DNA of 64,000 bases from CAVQUE01 sp046290435 (lineage in GTDB: Bacteria > Actinomycetota > Acidimicrobiia > Acidimicrobiales > UBA8592): contig JBKAGO010000070.1 in assembly GCA_046290435.1 (NCBI GenBank), forward strand, positions 267,357 through 331,356, given 5' to 3'. The notes under the pieces are model-generated. The model was given only the letters and a program-made list of their open reading frames with translations. It had not been told where the DNA came from and made no database searches. A program made the position numbers and the translations under genes. Shown one piece after another: positions 46,036-53,816 of the stretch (position 1 is the first letter of the stretch; each line of letters begins with the position of its first letter).

Positions 46036-47619
46036 ATGAACACTTCAGCAATCGCCAGCGAAGCAGCCCGCCGCCGCACGTTCGCGATCATCTCGCACCC
46101 CGACGCCGGCAAGACCACCCTCACCGAGAAGTTCCTGCTGTACTCCGGAGCGGTCGCCCAGGCCGGCGCGGTCAAGGCCCGGTCGGGTCGCCGGTCGGCG
46201 CGGTCGGACTGGATGGCGATGGAACAGGATCGTGGCATCTCGATCGCGTCGACGGTCCTGCAGTTCCCCTACCGCGACCACGTCGTCAACCTGCTCGACA
46301 CCCCTGGTCACCGCGACTTCTCCGAGGACACCTACCGGGTGCTCGCAGCGGTCGACGCCGCGGTCATGGTGCTCGACGCGGCCAAGGGCATCGAGGCCCA
46401 GACCCTCAAGCTGTTCGAGGTCTGCAAGGCGCGCGAGATGCCCATCCTCACCTTCGTCAATAAGTGGGATCGTCCCGGGCGCGAACCCCTCGAGCTGATG
46501 GACCAGATCTCCGATCTCATCGGCCTCGAGACCACACCGGTCACCTGGCCGGTCGGCCAGGCCGGCGACTTCCGTGGGGTCATCGATCGACGCAGCGGCG
46601 ACTTCGTGCGCTTCGCCCGCTCCAGCCGCGGCGCAACCGAGGCCGGCGAGGAGATCGTCGACGCCGCCGAGGCCGAGGCCGGCGAGGGCGAGGCCTGGAC
46701 CAACGCCGTCGAAGAGGTCGCCCTGCTCGACGAGATCGGCGCCACCCACGACCCGAAGACCTTCATGGCCGGCGAGACCAGCCCGTTGTTCGTCGGGTCG
46801 GCGCTCACCAACTTCGGGGTCCGTCACCTGCTCGACGCGGTGATCGACCTGGCGCCCTCGCCGATGCCGCGCCCCGACGCGGCGGGCGAGCCCCGCAGCC
46901 TCGAGGCCCCGTTCTCGGCGTTCGTGTTCAAGGTGCAGGCCAACATGGACCCGTCGCATCGCGACCGCATGGCGTTCATGCGGATCAACTCGGGCCGGTT
47001 CGAGCGCGGGATGCAGGTCACCCACGAACGGCTGGGCAAACCGTTCAGCACGAAGTTCGCCACCACCGTGTTCGGCGCCGACCGCGACACCGTCGAGGAG
47101 GGCTTCCCGGGCGACGTCATCGGCCTGGTCAACGCGTCGGATCTGCGCATCGGCGACACCCTCTACGACGGCCCCAAGGTCACGTTCCCCCCCATCCCGC
47201 GGTTCGAGCCCGAACTGTTCTGGAGCGCCCGACCGGTCGACGTGTCGAAGTCCAAGCAGTTCCGCAAGGGCCTCGACCAGCTCGACGAGGAGGGGGTGGT
47301 GCAGGTCCTGCGCGACCTCGACGCCCCCACTGCGGCGCCGGTGTTGGGCGCGGTTGGTCAGATGCAGTTCGAGGTGTTCGCTCACCGCCTGCAGTTCGAG
47401 TTCGGCGCCGAGGTCGAGATGTCGCCGACGTCGTGGGCCGTGGCCCGCCGCACCGACGCCGAGACCGCCGAGAAGGTCCGTCAGCTGCGCGGCACCCGCG
47501 TGCTGGGCTCGCTCGACGGCACCCTGTTCGCACTGTTCGACTCCACCGGGCGCCTCGCCCGCACCGTCGCCGACAATCCCGACTGGCTGCTCGAGCGCGT
47601 CGTCGAGACCGCCGGGTAG
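46036..47619 (+). CDS. prfC: Peptide chain release factor 3
   Basis: A 527-residue GTPase that removes RF1 or RF2 from the ribosome after termination. The G1 motif SHPDAGKTT is at 20-28, G3 DTPGH near 88 and G4 NKWD near 142, and domains II/III follow with the elongation-factor-like segment FRKGLDQLDEEGVVQ. The length matches the 520-530 typical of the family. ATG 46036 has CAGGAAG upstream. The gene stands alone, convergent with ethA. Confidence 0.96.
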   Translation: MNTSAIASEAARRRTFAIISHPDAGKTTLTEKFLLYSGAVAQAGAVKARSGRRSARSDWMAMEQDRGISIASTVLQFPYRDHVVNLLDTPGHRDFSEDTYRVLAAVDAAVMVLDAAKGIEAQTLKLFEVCKAREMPILTFVNKWDRPGREPLELMDQISDLIGLETTPVTWPVGQAGDFRGVIDRRSGDFVRFARSSRGATEAGEEIVDAAEAEAGEGEAWTNAVEEVALLDEIGATHDPKTFMAGETSPLFVGSALTNFGVRHLLDAVIDLAPSPMPRPDAAGEPRSLEAPFSAFVFKVQANMDPSHRDRMAFMRINSGRFERGMQVTHERLGKPFSTKFATTVFGADRDTVEEGFPGDVIGLVNASDLRIGDTLYDGPKVTFPPIPRFEPELFWSARPVDVSKSKQFRKGLDQLDEEGVVQVLRDLDAPTAAPVLGAVGQMQFEVFAHRLQFEFGAEVEMSPTSWAVARRTDAETAEKVRQLRGTRVLGSLDGTLFALFDSTGRLARTVADNPDWLLERVVETAG

Positions 47620-47636
47620 CAGAGAAGTCAGGCTGT

Positions 47637-47672
47637 GGGGTCAGACCCCTCTGGCCGCTTTCCCCCCGCTCG
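47637..47672. repeat. Family C remnant overlapping the ethA 3' end
   Basis: GGGGTCAGACCCC is followed by a degraded GCTTTCCC...GCTCG, resembling the left arm of the GACCCC variant of family C, but no matching right arm was found. The ethA stop codon lies inside it (TCA at 47641-47643). Confidence 0.7.
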
Positions 47673-49200
47673 TCGCCTTCTCCCCACTTCCCGCCGTCTC
47701 GCCGGCGGGCGCCGTTCGTGGGGCACGGGTGAAGGTCATGACGCCGTCGTCGACGGGGTCCTTGGCCAGCAGCTTGCGGTCCTCGTCGTAGCTCTGGGTG
47801 TTGCGCCACGGGTCGCGGTCGCCCTGGCGGGGCATGGCGTGCATCATGCGCTGCATGTAGCCGGCGGAGAAGTCGTCGACCCACGGACGCACCGGCATCG
47901 TCCGGTCCGATAGCCGCAGCCGCGGGGTGGCCATGTCGGTGCCGGTCTCGGTCATGTGGTTCACCAGGCGGCACACGTAGGCGCAGGTGAGGTCGGACCG
48001 CAACGTCCAGGAGGCATTGATGTAGCCGAACGACGAAGCCAGGTTCGGCACGTCGGAGTACGCGAGTCCCTTGTAGGTGAAGGTCTCGGCGAAGTCGACG
48101 GGCCGGCCGTCGACGGAGAAGTCCACCTCGCCGAGGGTGACCATCTGCAGGCCGGTGGCGGTGACGATGATGTCGGCGTCGAGATGATCGCCGGACACCA
48201 GGGCGATGCCGGTTTCGGTGAACGTCTCGATGGTGTCGGTGACCACCGACGCCTTGCCGCTGCGGATGGCCTCGAAGAAGTCGCCGTTGGGCACCAGGCA
48301 CAGCCGCTGATCCCACGGGTCGTAACGGGGCGTGAAGTGCGTGTCGACGTCGTAGTCGTCGCCGAGCTCCTTGCGGACACCGCCCAGGAGCAGGTCGCGC
48401 ACCTTGTCGGGTTCGGTGCGGGTCTGGCGGTAGAAGATCTGGCTGAGGCGGATGTTCTTGAACCGGGTGGCCGCATAGGCCGCCTTTTCCGGCAGGAAGC
48501 GGCGCAGCTTGTCGGCGATGGCGTCGGTGTCGGGCCGGCTCACCATGTAGGTCGGCGACCGCTGCAGCATCGTGATGTGCGCGGTGTCGTCGGCCATGGC
48601 GGGGATGATCGTCACCGCCGTGGCACCGGAGCCGATGACGACGACGCGTTTGTCGGCGTAGTCGAGGTCCTCGGGCCACTGTTGGGGATGGACGATGGTG
48701 CCGCCGAAGCGTTCACCACCGGCGAACTCCGGGGTGTAGCCGCCCTTGTAGGAGTAGTAGCCCGAGCACATGAACAGGAACCGGCAGCGGTGCTGCACCT
48801 CTGTGGCCTCGCCGGTCTCGGGGTCGACCCGGGTGGCGGTGACCGTCCAGCGGGCGTCGTCGCCGGACCAGTCGGCGCGGGTGACCCACTGCCGGTAGTG
48901 GATGTGGCGGTCGATGCCGTACTCGGCTGCGGTCTCGCGCAGGTAGGCCAGGATCGACGGGCCGTCGGCGATGGACTTCGCCTCCGTCCAGGGCTTGAAC
49001 CGGTAGCCCAGGGTGTGCATGTCGCTGTCGGAGCGGATGCCCGGATAGCGGAACAGGTCCCAGGTGCCGCCCAGGTCGTCGCGGCACTCGAGGATCGCGT
49101 AGGTGCGGTCCGGGCACATCGTCTGGAGATGCCACCCGGCCCCGATGCCGGAGATCCCCGCCCCGACGACCAGGACGTCGACGTCGAGCTCGTTGGTCAT
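47641..49200 (-). CDS. ethA: Baeyer-Villiger flavoprotein monooxygenase (EthA-like)
   Basis: A 519-residue FAD/NADPH monooxygenase. The FAD motif GAGISG is at 13-18, the Baeyer-Villiger fingerprint FxGxxxHxxxW appears as FGGTIVHPQQW near 165-175 and the NADPH loop is IGSGATAVT. From recall it closely resembles mycobacterial EthA along its length (GGTWDLFRYPGIRSDSDM, WPEDLDY). EthA oxidises ketones and thioamides. The last 20 residues (Gly/Ser/Lys/Ala) look as if they come from repeat DNA rather than from the family. The ATG is 6 bases after TACCGT, leaderless. Confidence 0.92.
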   Translation of the reverse strand: MTNELDVDVLVVGAGISGIGAGWHLQTMCPDRTYAILECRDDLGGTWDLFRYPGIRSDSDMHTLGYRFKPWTEAKSIADGPSILAYLRETAAEYGIDRHIHYRQWVTRADWSGDDARWTVTATRVDPETGEATEVQHRCRFLFMCSGYYSYKGGYTPEFAGGERFGGTIVHPQQWPEDLDYADKRVVVIGSGATAVTIIPAMADDTAHITMLQRSPTYMVSRPDTDAIADKLRRFLPEKAAYAATRFKNIRLSQIFYRQTRTEPDKVRDLLLGGVRKELGDDYDVDTHFTPRYDPWDQRLCLVPNGDFFEAIRSGKASVVTDTIETFTETGIALVSGDHLDADIIVTATGLQMVTLGEVDFSVDGRPVDFAETFTYKGLAYSDVPNLASSFGYINASWTLRSDLTCAYVCRLVNHMTETGTDMATPRLRLSDRTMPVRPWVDDFSAGYMQRMMHAMPRQGDRDPWRNTQSYDEDRKLLAKDPVDDGVMTFTRAPRTAPAGETAGSGEKATSGGKAARGV

Positions 49201-49206
49201 GGCGCG

Positions 49207-49212
49207 ACGGTA
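49207..49212 (-). promoter_or_regulatory. -10 element (TACCGT) giving a leaderless start
   Basis: TACCGT on the minus strand, 6 bases, then the ethA ATG at 49200. Confidence 0.45.
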
Positions 49213-49263
49213 GCCGGACGATATGGAGTCACGTCTCTGCCTCTCCCGAGATCGTCGAGCGCC

Positions 49264-49352
49264 GGGGTCAAGTCTCTTTTCTCCCTTTCTCTCGGGATCC
49301 CGACCGAGCCTGGCCGAAGCCTCGGAGAAAGGGAGAAAAGAGACTTGACCCC
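49264..49352. repeat. Palindromic element family C, copy 4 (TCTTTTC variant)
   Basis: The 28-bp arms (GGGGTCAAGTCTCTTTTC... and ...GAAAAGAGACTTGACCCC) are perfectly complementary around a 33-base loop. Right end 11 bp from the stop of the acyl-CoA dehydrogenase gene. Confidence 0.93.
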
Positions 49353-49363
49353 AGTAGTGGGGC

Positions 49364-50419
49364 TCAGCCGGCGATGAGGTCGCCGAGGGTGACGAGCTGC
49401 TCTTCGCTGTTGCCGAGGGTGAGCTCGAGCTGGCGGGCCATCAGGTAGTAGCGGTGCAGTGGGTAGTCGCGGTCGACGCCCACGCCGCCGTGGAGGTGGG
49501 TGGCGGCGTGCACCACCCGGAAGCCGGCCTCGCTGGCCCACCAGCGGGCGATGGCGACCTCGCGCTCGGCGGGCCGGCCGTCGGCGATACGCCAGGCTGC
49601 CTGGCGGGCCGTGAGGTTGACGCCCTCGGTGTCGATGTAGGCGTCGCCGGCGCGCTGGCTGACGGCCTGGAACGTGGCGATCGGTCGGTCGAACTGGTGG
49701 CGGATCTTGGCGTAGTCGGCGGCGAGGTCGGTGGCGGCCTTGCAGGCTCCGGCCAACGTCGAGCAGATGGCCGAGTCGACCCGCAGCCGGGTGAAGGCCA
49801 TGATCTCGTCGGTCGAGGCCGTCCCGAGCCGGGTGCACGGGGCCCCGTCGAGGGTCAGCAGCGCCTGGGGATGGTCGGTGGTGGTGCGCTGGGGGGTGCG
49901 GCTGACGCCGTCGGCTGCGGCGTCGACGAGCACCACACCGTCGTCGGTGGGCACCAGGAACAGGTCCGCGTCGAGCCCCATCGGCACACATGGCGCCGAA
50001 CCCGACACCGTGTCGCCCGAGCGCACGAAGCCCTCGCCGGCAACGAGCGCGGCGGTGGCGATCAGCTCACCCGATGCGATGCGAGGCAGCACGTCGGCTT
50101 TTTGGTCGTCGGTGCCGAACTCGGCGACGGGCAGGCCCACCATGACGATCGTCTCGAGCATCGGCACGGTGGCTGCGTGGCGGCCGACGAGTTCGCAGAC
50201 GGCGCTGACGGCCAGGAAGCCGAGACCGGATCCGCCGTGGGCCTCGGGCAGCGCGGCGCCGACGATGCCCGCCTCGGCGAGCGTCGCCCAGGTGGCGCGA
50301 TCGAGGTGGACGTCGTCGGCGGCGAGGGTGCGCAGGTGTTCGTGGGTGACCTTGTCGCCCATGATCTGAGCGGTGAGGTCGTAGATGGCCTGGTCTTCTT
50401 CGGAGAAATCGAAATCCAT
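49364..50419 (-). CDS. Acyl-CoA dehydrogenase, short divergent subunit
   Basis: A 351-residue acyl-CoA dehydrogenase-fold protein. The N-terminal helices (QAIYDLTAQIMGDKV) and the closing segment HLHGGVGVDRDYPLHRYY are recognisable, but the canonical FAD/substrate strand motif (xEPxAGSD) is absent and the middle domain is short. This resembles the non-catalytic partner in two-gene acyl-CoA dehydrogenases of steroid side-chain breakdown, where the catalytic site forms at a heteromer interface. The next gene upstream is a full-length acyl-CoA dehydrogenase, 127 bp away, which would be the partner. Confidence 0.88.
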   Translation of the reverse strand: MDFDFSEEDQAIYDLTAQIMGDKVTHEHLRTLAADDVHLDRATWATLAEAGIVGAALPEAHGGSGLGFLAVSAVCELVGRHAATVPMLETIVMVGLPVAEFGTDDQKADVLPRIASGELIATAALVAGEGFVRSGDTVSGSAPCVPMGLDADLFLVPTDDGVVLVDAAADGVSRTPQRTTTDHPQALLTLDGAPCTRLGTASTDEIMAFTRLRVDSAICSTLAGACKAATDLAADYAKIRHQFDRPIATFQAVSQRAGDAYIDTEGVNLTARQAAWRIADGRPAEREVAIARWWASEAGFRVVHAATHLHGGVGVDRDYPLHRYYLMARQLELTLGNSEEQLVTLGDLIAG

Positions 50420-50448
50420 GTCGTGGGTCCTGTTCGTGCGTTCGATCT

Positions 50449-50535
50449 GGGGTCAGACCCCGCTTTCCCGCTTTCTCGGGAGTGGGGTCGGGTTGTCGCA
50501 GGGTCAGAGAAAGCGGGAAAGCGGGGTCTGACCCC
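50449..50535. repeat. Palindromic element family C, copy 5 (GACCCC variant)
   Basis: The 29-bp left arm (GGGGTCAGACCCCGCTTTC...) is exactly matched by the right arm around a 29-base loop. The first 13 bases GGGGTCAGACCCC are themselves a palindrome. It sits between two acyl-CoA dehydrogenase genes, 11 bp from the stop of the upstream one. Confidence 0.93.
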
Positions 50536-50546
50536 ATGCGTTGCCG

Positions 50547-51716
50547 CTACCGGTCCGCCCGGGGGAAGCCCATGCCGAACATGGTGATCAGGTCGCGCTG
50601 CATCTCGTTGGTGCCGCCGCCGAAGGTGAGGATGACCATCGAGCGGTACATCATCTCGAGCGAGCTGCCCAGACCCGGGTCCTCCTGCTTGAGGTACCCG
50701 AGCTCGTTGTAGACCTGCATCAGGCGCCGGAACGCCCGGGTGTAGAACTCGGTGCCGTACACCTTGACCGACGACGAGTCGGCGACGTCGAGATGCTTGG
50801 TGGCCACCTGCCAGGCGACCTTCCAGTTCAGCAGACGCAGGTACTCGAGCTCGGCGGTGACCTCGGCCAGGTTGCGCCGCACCCACGGGATGTCGATGAC
50901 CCGGGTGCCGTCGGCGCGGGTGGTCTCCTTCGCCCAGGCGACGGTGGTCTCGACCGCGCGTTCGACCGTGGCCGACGAGCACAGCGTGACGCGCTCGCGG
51001 TTGAGCTGACTGGTGATGAGGCGCCAGCCCTGGTTCTCCTCGCCGATGATGGTGCTGGCCGGCACCCGCACGTCGTCGAAGAACGTGTGGTTGATGTTGT
51101 GGCTCGACAACAGGTTGAGCGGTTCGAGCGTGATGCCCGGCGTGTCGATGGGGATCGCGAACAGCGAGATCCCCTTGTGCTTGGACACGTTGGGATCGGT
51201 GCGGGCCGCGAGCCAGATGTAGTCGCAGCCGAGCGCCAGGCTGGTCCAGGTCTTCTGCCCGTTGATGATGTACTCGTCGCCGTCGCGGACAGCCCGGGTG
51301 GTGAGCGACGCCAGGTCGGTGCCGGCGTCGGGCTCGCTGTAGCCGATGCAGAAGTGCAGGCGCCCGGCGGCGATCTCGGGAAGGAACTGCTCCTTCTGCT
51401 CGGGCGTGCCGTAGTCCATGATGGTCGGGCCCACCGTGTTGATGGTGAGCATCGGCGCCGGCGAGCCGGCCCGCATCGACTCGTCGTAGAACACGAACTG
51501 CTCGACGGCGCTGCGTCCCTGGCCGCCGTACTCGGTGGGCCAACCCATGGCGATCCAACCGTCGGTGCCGAGCTGCTCGACGACCTTGCGGCGCAGCGGG
51601 CCCGTGCCCTCCTCGTGCTCCATCTGGCGACGCAGCTCGGGAGTCAGCAGGTCCTTGTAGTACTGACGCAGCTCGTCGCGCAGTGCGGCCTGCTCGTCAG
51701 TGAGATCGATGAACAC
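50547..51716 (-). CDS. Acyl-CoA dehydrogenase
   Basis: A 389-residue enzyme with the full middle domain: YSEPDAGTDLASLTTRAVRDGDEYIINGQKTWTS, and the closing motif TFGGGTNEMQRDLITMFGMGFP. It is probably the partner of the short acyl-CoA dehydrogenase just downstream. The GTG start at 51716 was chosen because GGGGG lies 6-10 bases upstream and the next frame extension would translate a family C repeat (residues KVRLDP). Substrate not known. Confidence 0.93.
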   Translation of the reverse strand: MFIDLTDEQAALRDELRQYYKDLLTPELRRQMEHEEGTGPLRRKVVEQLGTDGWIAMGWPTEYGGQGRSAVEQFVFYDESMRAGSPAPMLTINTVGPTIMDYGTPEQKEQFLPEIAAGRLHFCIGYSEPDAGTDLASLTTRAVRDGDEYIINGQKTWTSLALGCDYIWLAARTDPNVSKHKGISLFAIPIDTPGITLEPLNLLSSHNINHTFFDDVRVPASTIIGEENQGWRLITSQLNRERVTLCSSATVERAVETTVAWAKETTRADGTRVIDIPWVRRNLAEVTAELEYLRLLNWKVAWQVATKHLDVADSSSVKVYGTEFYTRAFRRLMQVYNELGYLKQEDPGLGSSLEMMYRSMVILTFGGGTNEMQRDLITMFGMGFPRADR

Positions 51717-51794
51717 CGGTGATACCCCCGTGGACGTCCGTGGCGCCCATTCTGACGCATCGTCAGATCCCACGCACGCCGGAGCGGAACCGCT

Positions 51795-51944
51795 GGGGTC
51801 AAGTCGTACTTTCAACCAACTCGTGGCCGCGTGGCCTCCGGGCCGATCAAACCGCTGGGGTCAAGTCGTACTTTCAACCAACTCGTGGCCGCGTGGCCTC
51901 CGGGCTGATCAGCTCGGAGTTGGTTGAAAGTACGACTTGACCCC
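51795..51944. repeat. Palindromic element family C, copy 6 with a duplicated left arm
   Basis: Two copies of the left arm (GGGGTCAAGTCGTACTTTC... at 51795 and 51857) lie in a 62-bp direct repeat, followed by one right arm at 51917-51944. Each left arm could pair with the single right arm. The right end is 31 bp from the LLM gene stop. Confidence 0.92.
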
Positions 51945-51975
51945 TGTGTCCGCGACCCTTGTGGCCGGGCTGGTC

Positions 51976-52911
51976 CTACCTACCGGCGAGGCGGGCGACG
52001 ATGGCGCCGGTGGCGTCGAGGTCCTGGTCGGGGTGGAAGACCGGGTAGGAGAAACCCCAACGTTCGCGGCGGGCCTCGAGGGTCTCGCAGATCTCCTCGA
52101 CCGATCCGACGAGGATGGCCGGCGTCTGGGCGACGTCCTCGACAGGCATGCCGAACAGCTCGGCGACGCCGGCCAGCATCGTGTCCCGGTCGTCGGTTAT
52201 CGACAGCGACAGCGACAGCGACGACAGCTCCAACTCGTCGAAGCGATCGCCGGCGGCCTCGCGGATCCAATCGATCTTCTGGTCGTAGCGCTCGGGAGCC
52301 GAATCGGCGATGGCGTCCTCGTCGACGGCACCGCCGGCGAGGTTGGCCGTGACCCCGACGATGTCCGCGTGGCGCGCGGCAAGGCTCAGCATGCGCTTGC
52401 CGCCTCCGCCGATGAGGATCTTCGGGTGGTCCTGCACGGGCTTCGGCAAACCGTCGAGGCCATCGATGCGGTAATGACGACCCTCGAACGTCAGCGGACC
52501 CTCGCCCCACAGGCCGCGGACGACCTCGAGGCTCTCGGTGAGGCGGTCGATGCGGATGCCGGGCCGGTCGTAGATCATCCCGGCGCCGTCGTAGTCGGTG
52601 CGCATCCAGCCGGCACCGATGCCGAACTCCATGCGCCCGCCCGACACGACGTCGAGGGTGGCCATCTCCTTGGCGAGCACCACGGGATGGCGGTAGTCGT
52701 TGCCGAAGACGAGGGCGCCGACACGCAGGGTGGTCGTCGCCGCGGCGGCAGCTGCCAGGGCGGGGACGGGGGCGAGCTGATCCTCGAAGTGGTCGGGCAT
52801 CAGCAACGTCGAGAAGCCCATGTCCTCGACCCGCTTGGCCGTGGCGATCCAGTCCATGCCCGGGAACGGTTGTGCGAGCTGGAGCCCGAACCGGAACGGT
52901 CTCTTCACCAT
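51976..52911 (-). CDS. LLM-class F420-dependent oxidoreductase
   Basis: A 311-residue luciferase-like oxidoreductase. FRFGLQLAQPFPGMDWIATAKRVEDMGFSTLLMPDHF opens the TIM barrel, and GNDYRHPVVLAKEMATLDVVSGGRMEFGIGAGW is the family's F420-binding region. The C-terminal region carries LILIGG-like KILIGGGGKRML. The substrate is unknown. A GACAGC hexamer repeated about four times encodes a Leu/Ser run (SLSLS) near residue 230. The ATG at 52911 is preceded by GGGAGG. A TAGCGT lies at 52943. Confidence 0.92.
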   Translation of the reverse strand: MVKRPFRFGLQLAQPFPGMDWIATAKRVEDMGFSTLLMPDHFEDQLAPVPALAAAAAATTTLRVGALVFGNDYRHPVVLAKEMATLDVVSGGRMEFGIGAGWMRTDYDGAGMIYDRPGIRIDRLTESLEVVRGLWGEGPLTFEGRHYRIDGLDGLPKPVQDHPKILIGGGGKRMLSLAARHADIVGVTANLAGGAVDEDAIADSAPERYDQKIDWIREAAGDRFDELELSSLSLSLSITDDRDTMLAGVAELFGMPVEDVAQTPAILVGSVEEICETLEARRERWGFSYPVFHPDQDLDATGAIVARLAGR

Positions 52912-52942
52912 GTGCACCTCCCACTTCGTGGCATGGCGCGGC

Positions 52943-52948
52943 ACGCTA
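52943..52948 (-). promoter_or_regulatory. Candidate -10 element (TAGCGT)
   Basis: TAGCGT on the minus strand, predicting a transcript start near 52936 and a leader of about 25 bases containing GGGAGG. Confidence 0.35.
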
Positions 52949-53049
52949 CCGGAGTCTCGCGAAATGAGCCAGATGGCCCGGTCGCGGCGGCAGCCGCGAC
53001 CGCCGATGGTGCGCATTGCCCATGGCCGACCCCCACCCCGCGTGGTGCC

Positions 53050-53727
53050 ATGGATCGGGACATGGACACCTTCGCTCCCTTCGCCCCGACCATGGTCACC
53101 GACCATCGCCCCGGCGTCGCCGGTGTGGCGCCGGTCGGCCTCCGCGGCCTGCTCGCAGGTGCCGTCGGAAGATCGCCTGTCGACGCCGACCCCGGCGAGC
53201 TCGCCTCGGTCGAGGCGATCGTGGTGTTCGACTTCGGTGCCCTCGATGCGGCGACTCGCAACGGCGCCGGCGGCGGAGCGATCAGCCCTGTCAATGCGGC
53301 GTTGGCGTCGGTGACCGACCTCGTGCCGGCCATACCGGTGCTCGCCCAGCACGAATCCGCGCAGGCCCTGGCCGGGCGCGGGCGGCTGGTCATCGATCTC
53401 GAGGAGTCGGCTCGCGAGGCCGACGGGTTGGCGGCCGATGCCCACGTCGACACCGCACGGGTGGTCGACGCGTTGGCTGCACTGGTCGACCGAGCCGGCT
53501 GGACCAGCGTCGGTGTGGTGGCCCACCCCGCCCACATGGCCCGGTGCGTGGCGACGTGTCAGCGCCTGGGTCTGCGGGTGACCGCTGCGCCCACGGGGCA
53601 TCTGGCCGAGCTGTGGGACCCGAAATCATCGCAGTGGTGGACCCGGCGCCCGGCGTTGTGGACCGCTCGTGAGGTCGCCGTCATCGCCCATCACATGGTG
53701 ACCGGGCGCGTGCTGCTGCGCTGGTAG
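53050..53727 (+). CDS. DUF218/YdcF-like protein, probable soluble
   Basis: A 225-residue protein resembling the DUF218 (SanA/YdcF/ElyC) fold: VEAIVVFDFGA near residue 55, then VLAQHESAQALAGR and a C-terminal VAVIAHHMVTGRV. Most family members are membrane-anchored, but no hydrophobic N-terminal anchor is present here. The start is either ATG 53050 or 53062. The role is unknown; the family is linked to envelope polysaccharide and cell-wall processes. Confidence 0.6.
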   Translation: MDRDMDTFAPFAPTMVTDHRPGVAGVAPVGLRGLLAGAVGRSPVDADPGELASVEAIVVFDFGALDAATRNGAGGGAISPVNAALASVTDLVPAIPVLAQHESAQALAGRGRLVIDLEESAREADGLAADAHVDTARVVDALAALVDRAGWTSVGVVAHPAHMARCVATCQRLGLRVTAAPTGHLAELWDPKSSQWWTRRPALWTAREVAVIAHHMVTGRVLLRW

Positions 53728-53816
53728 ACGTCGCCTTCCCCGCGGCCGGGTGGGCCGGTAGGCGAGTCGTCGTCGCTGCGCAGACGGTCGTCGCGCAGGC
53801 GATCGTCGACGAGGGG

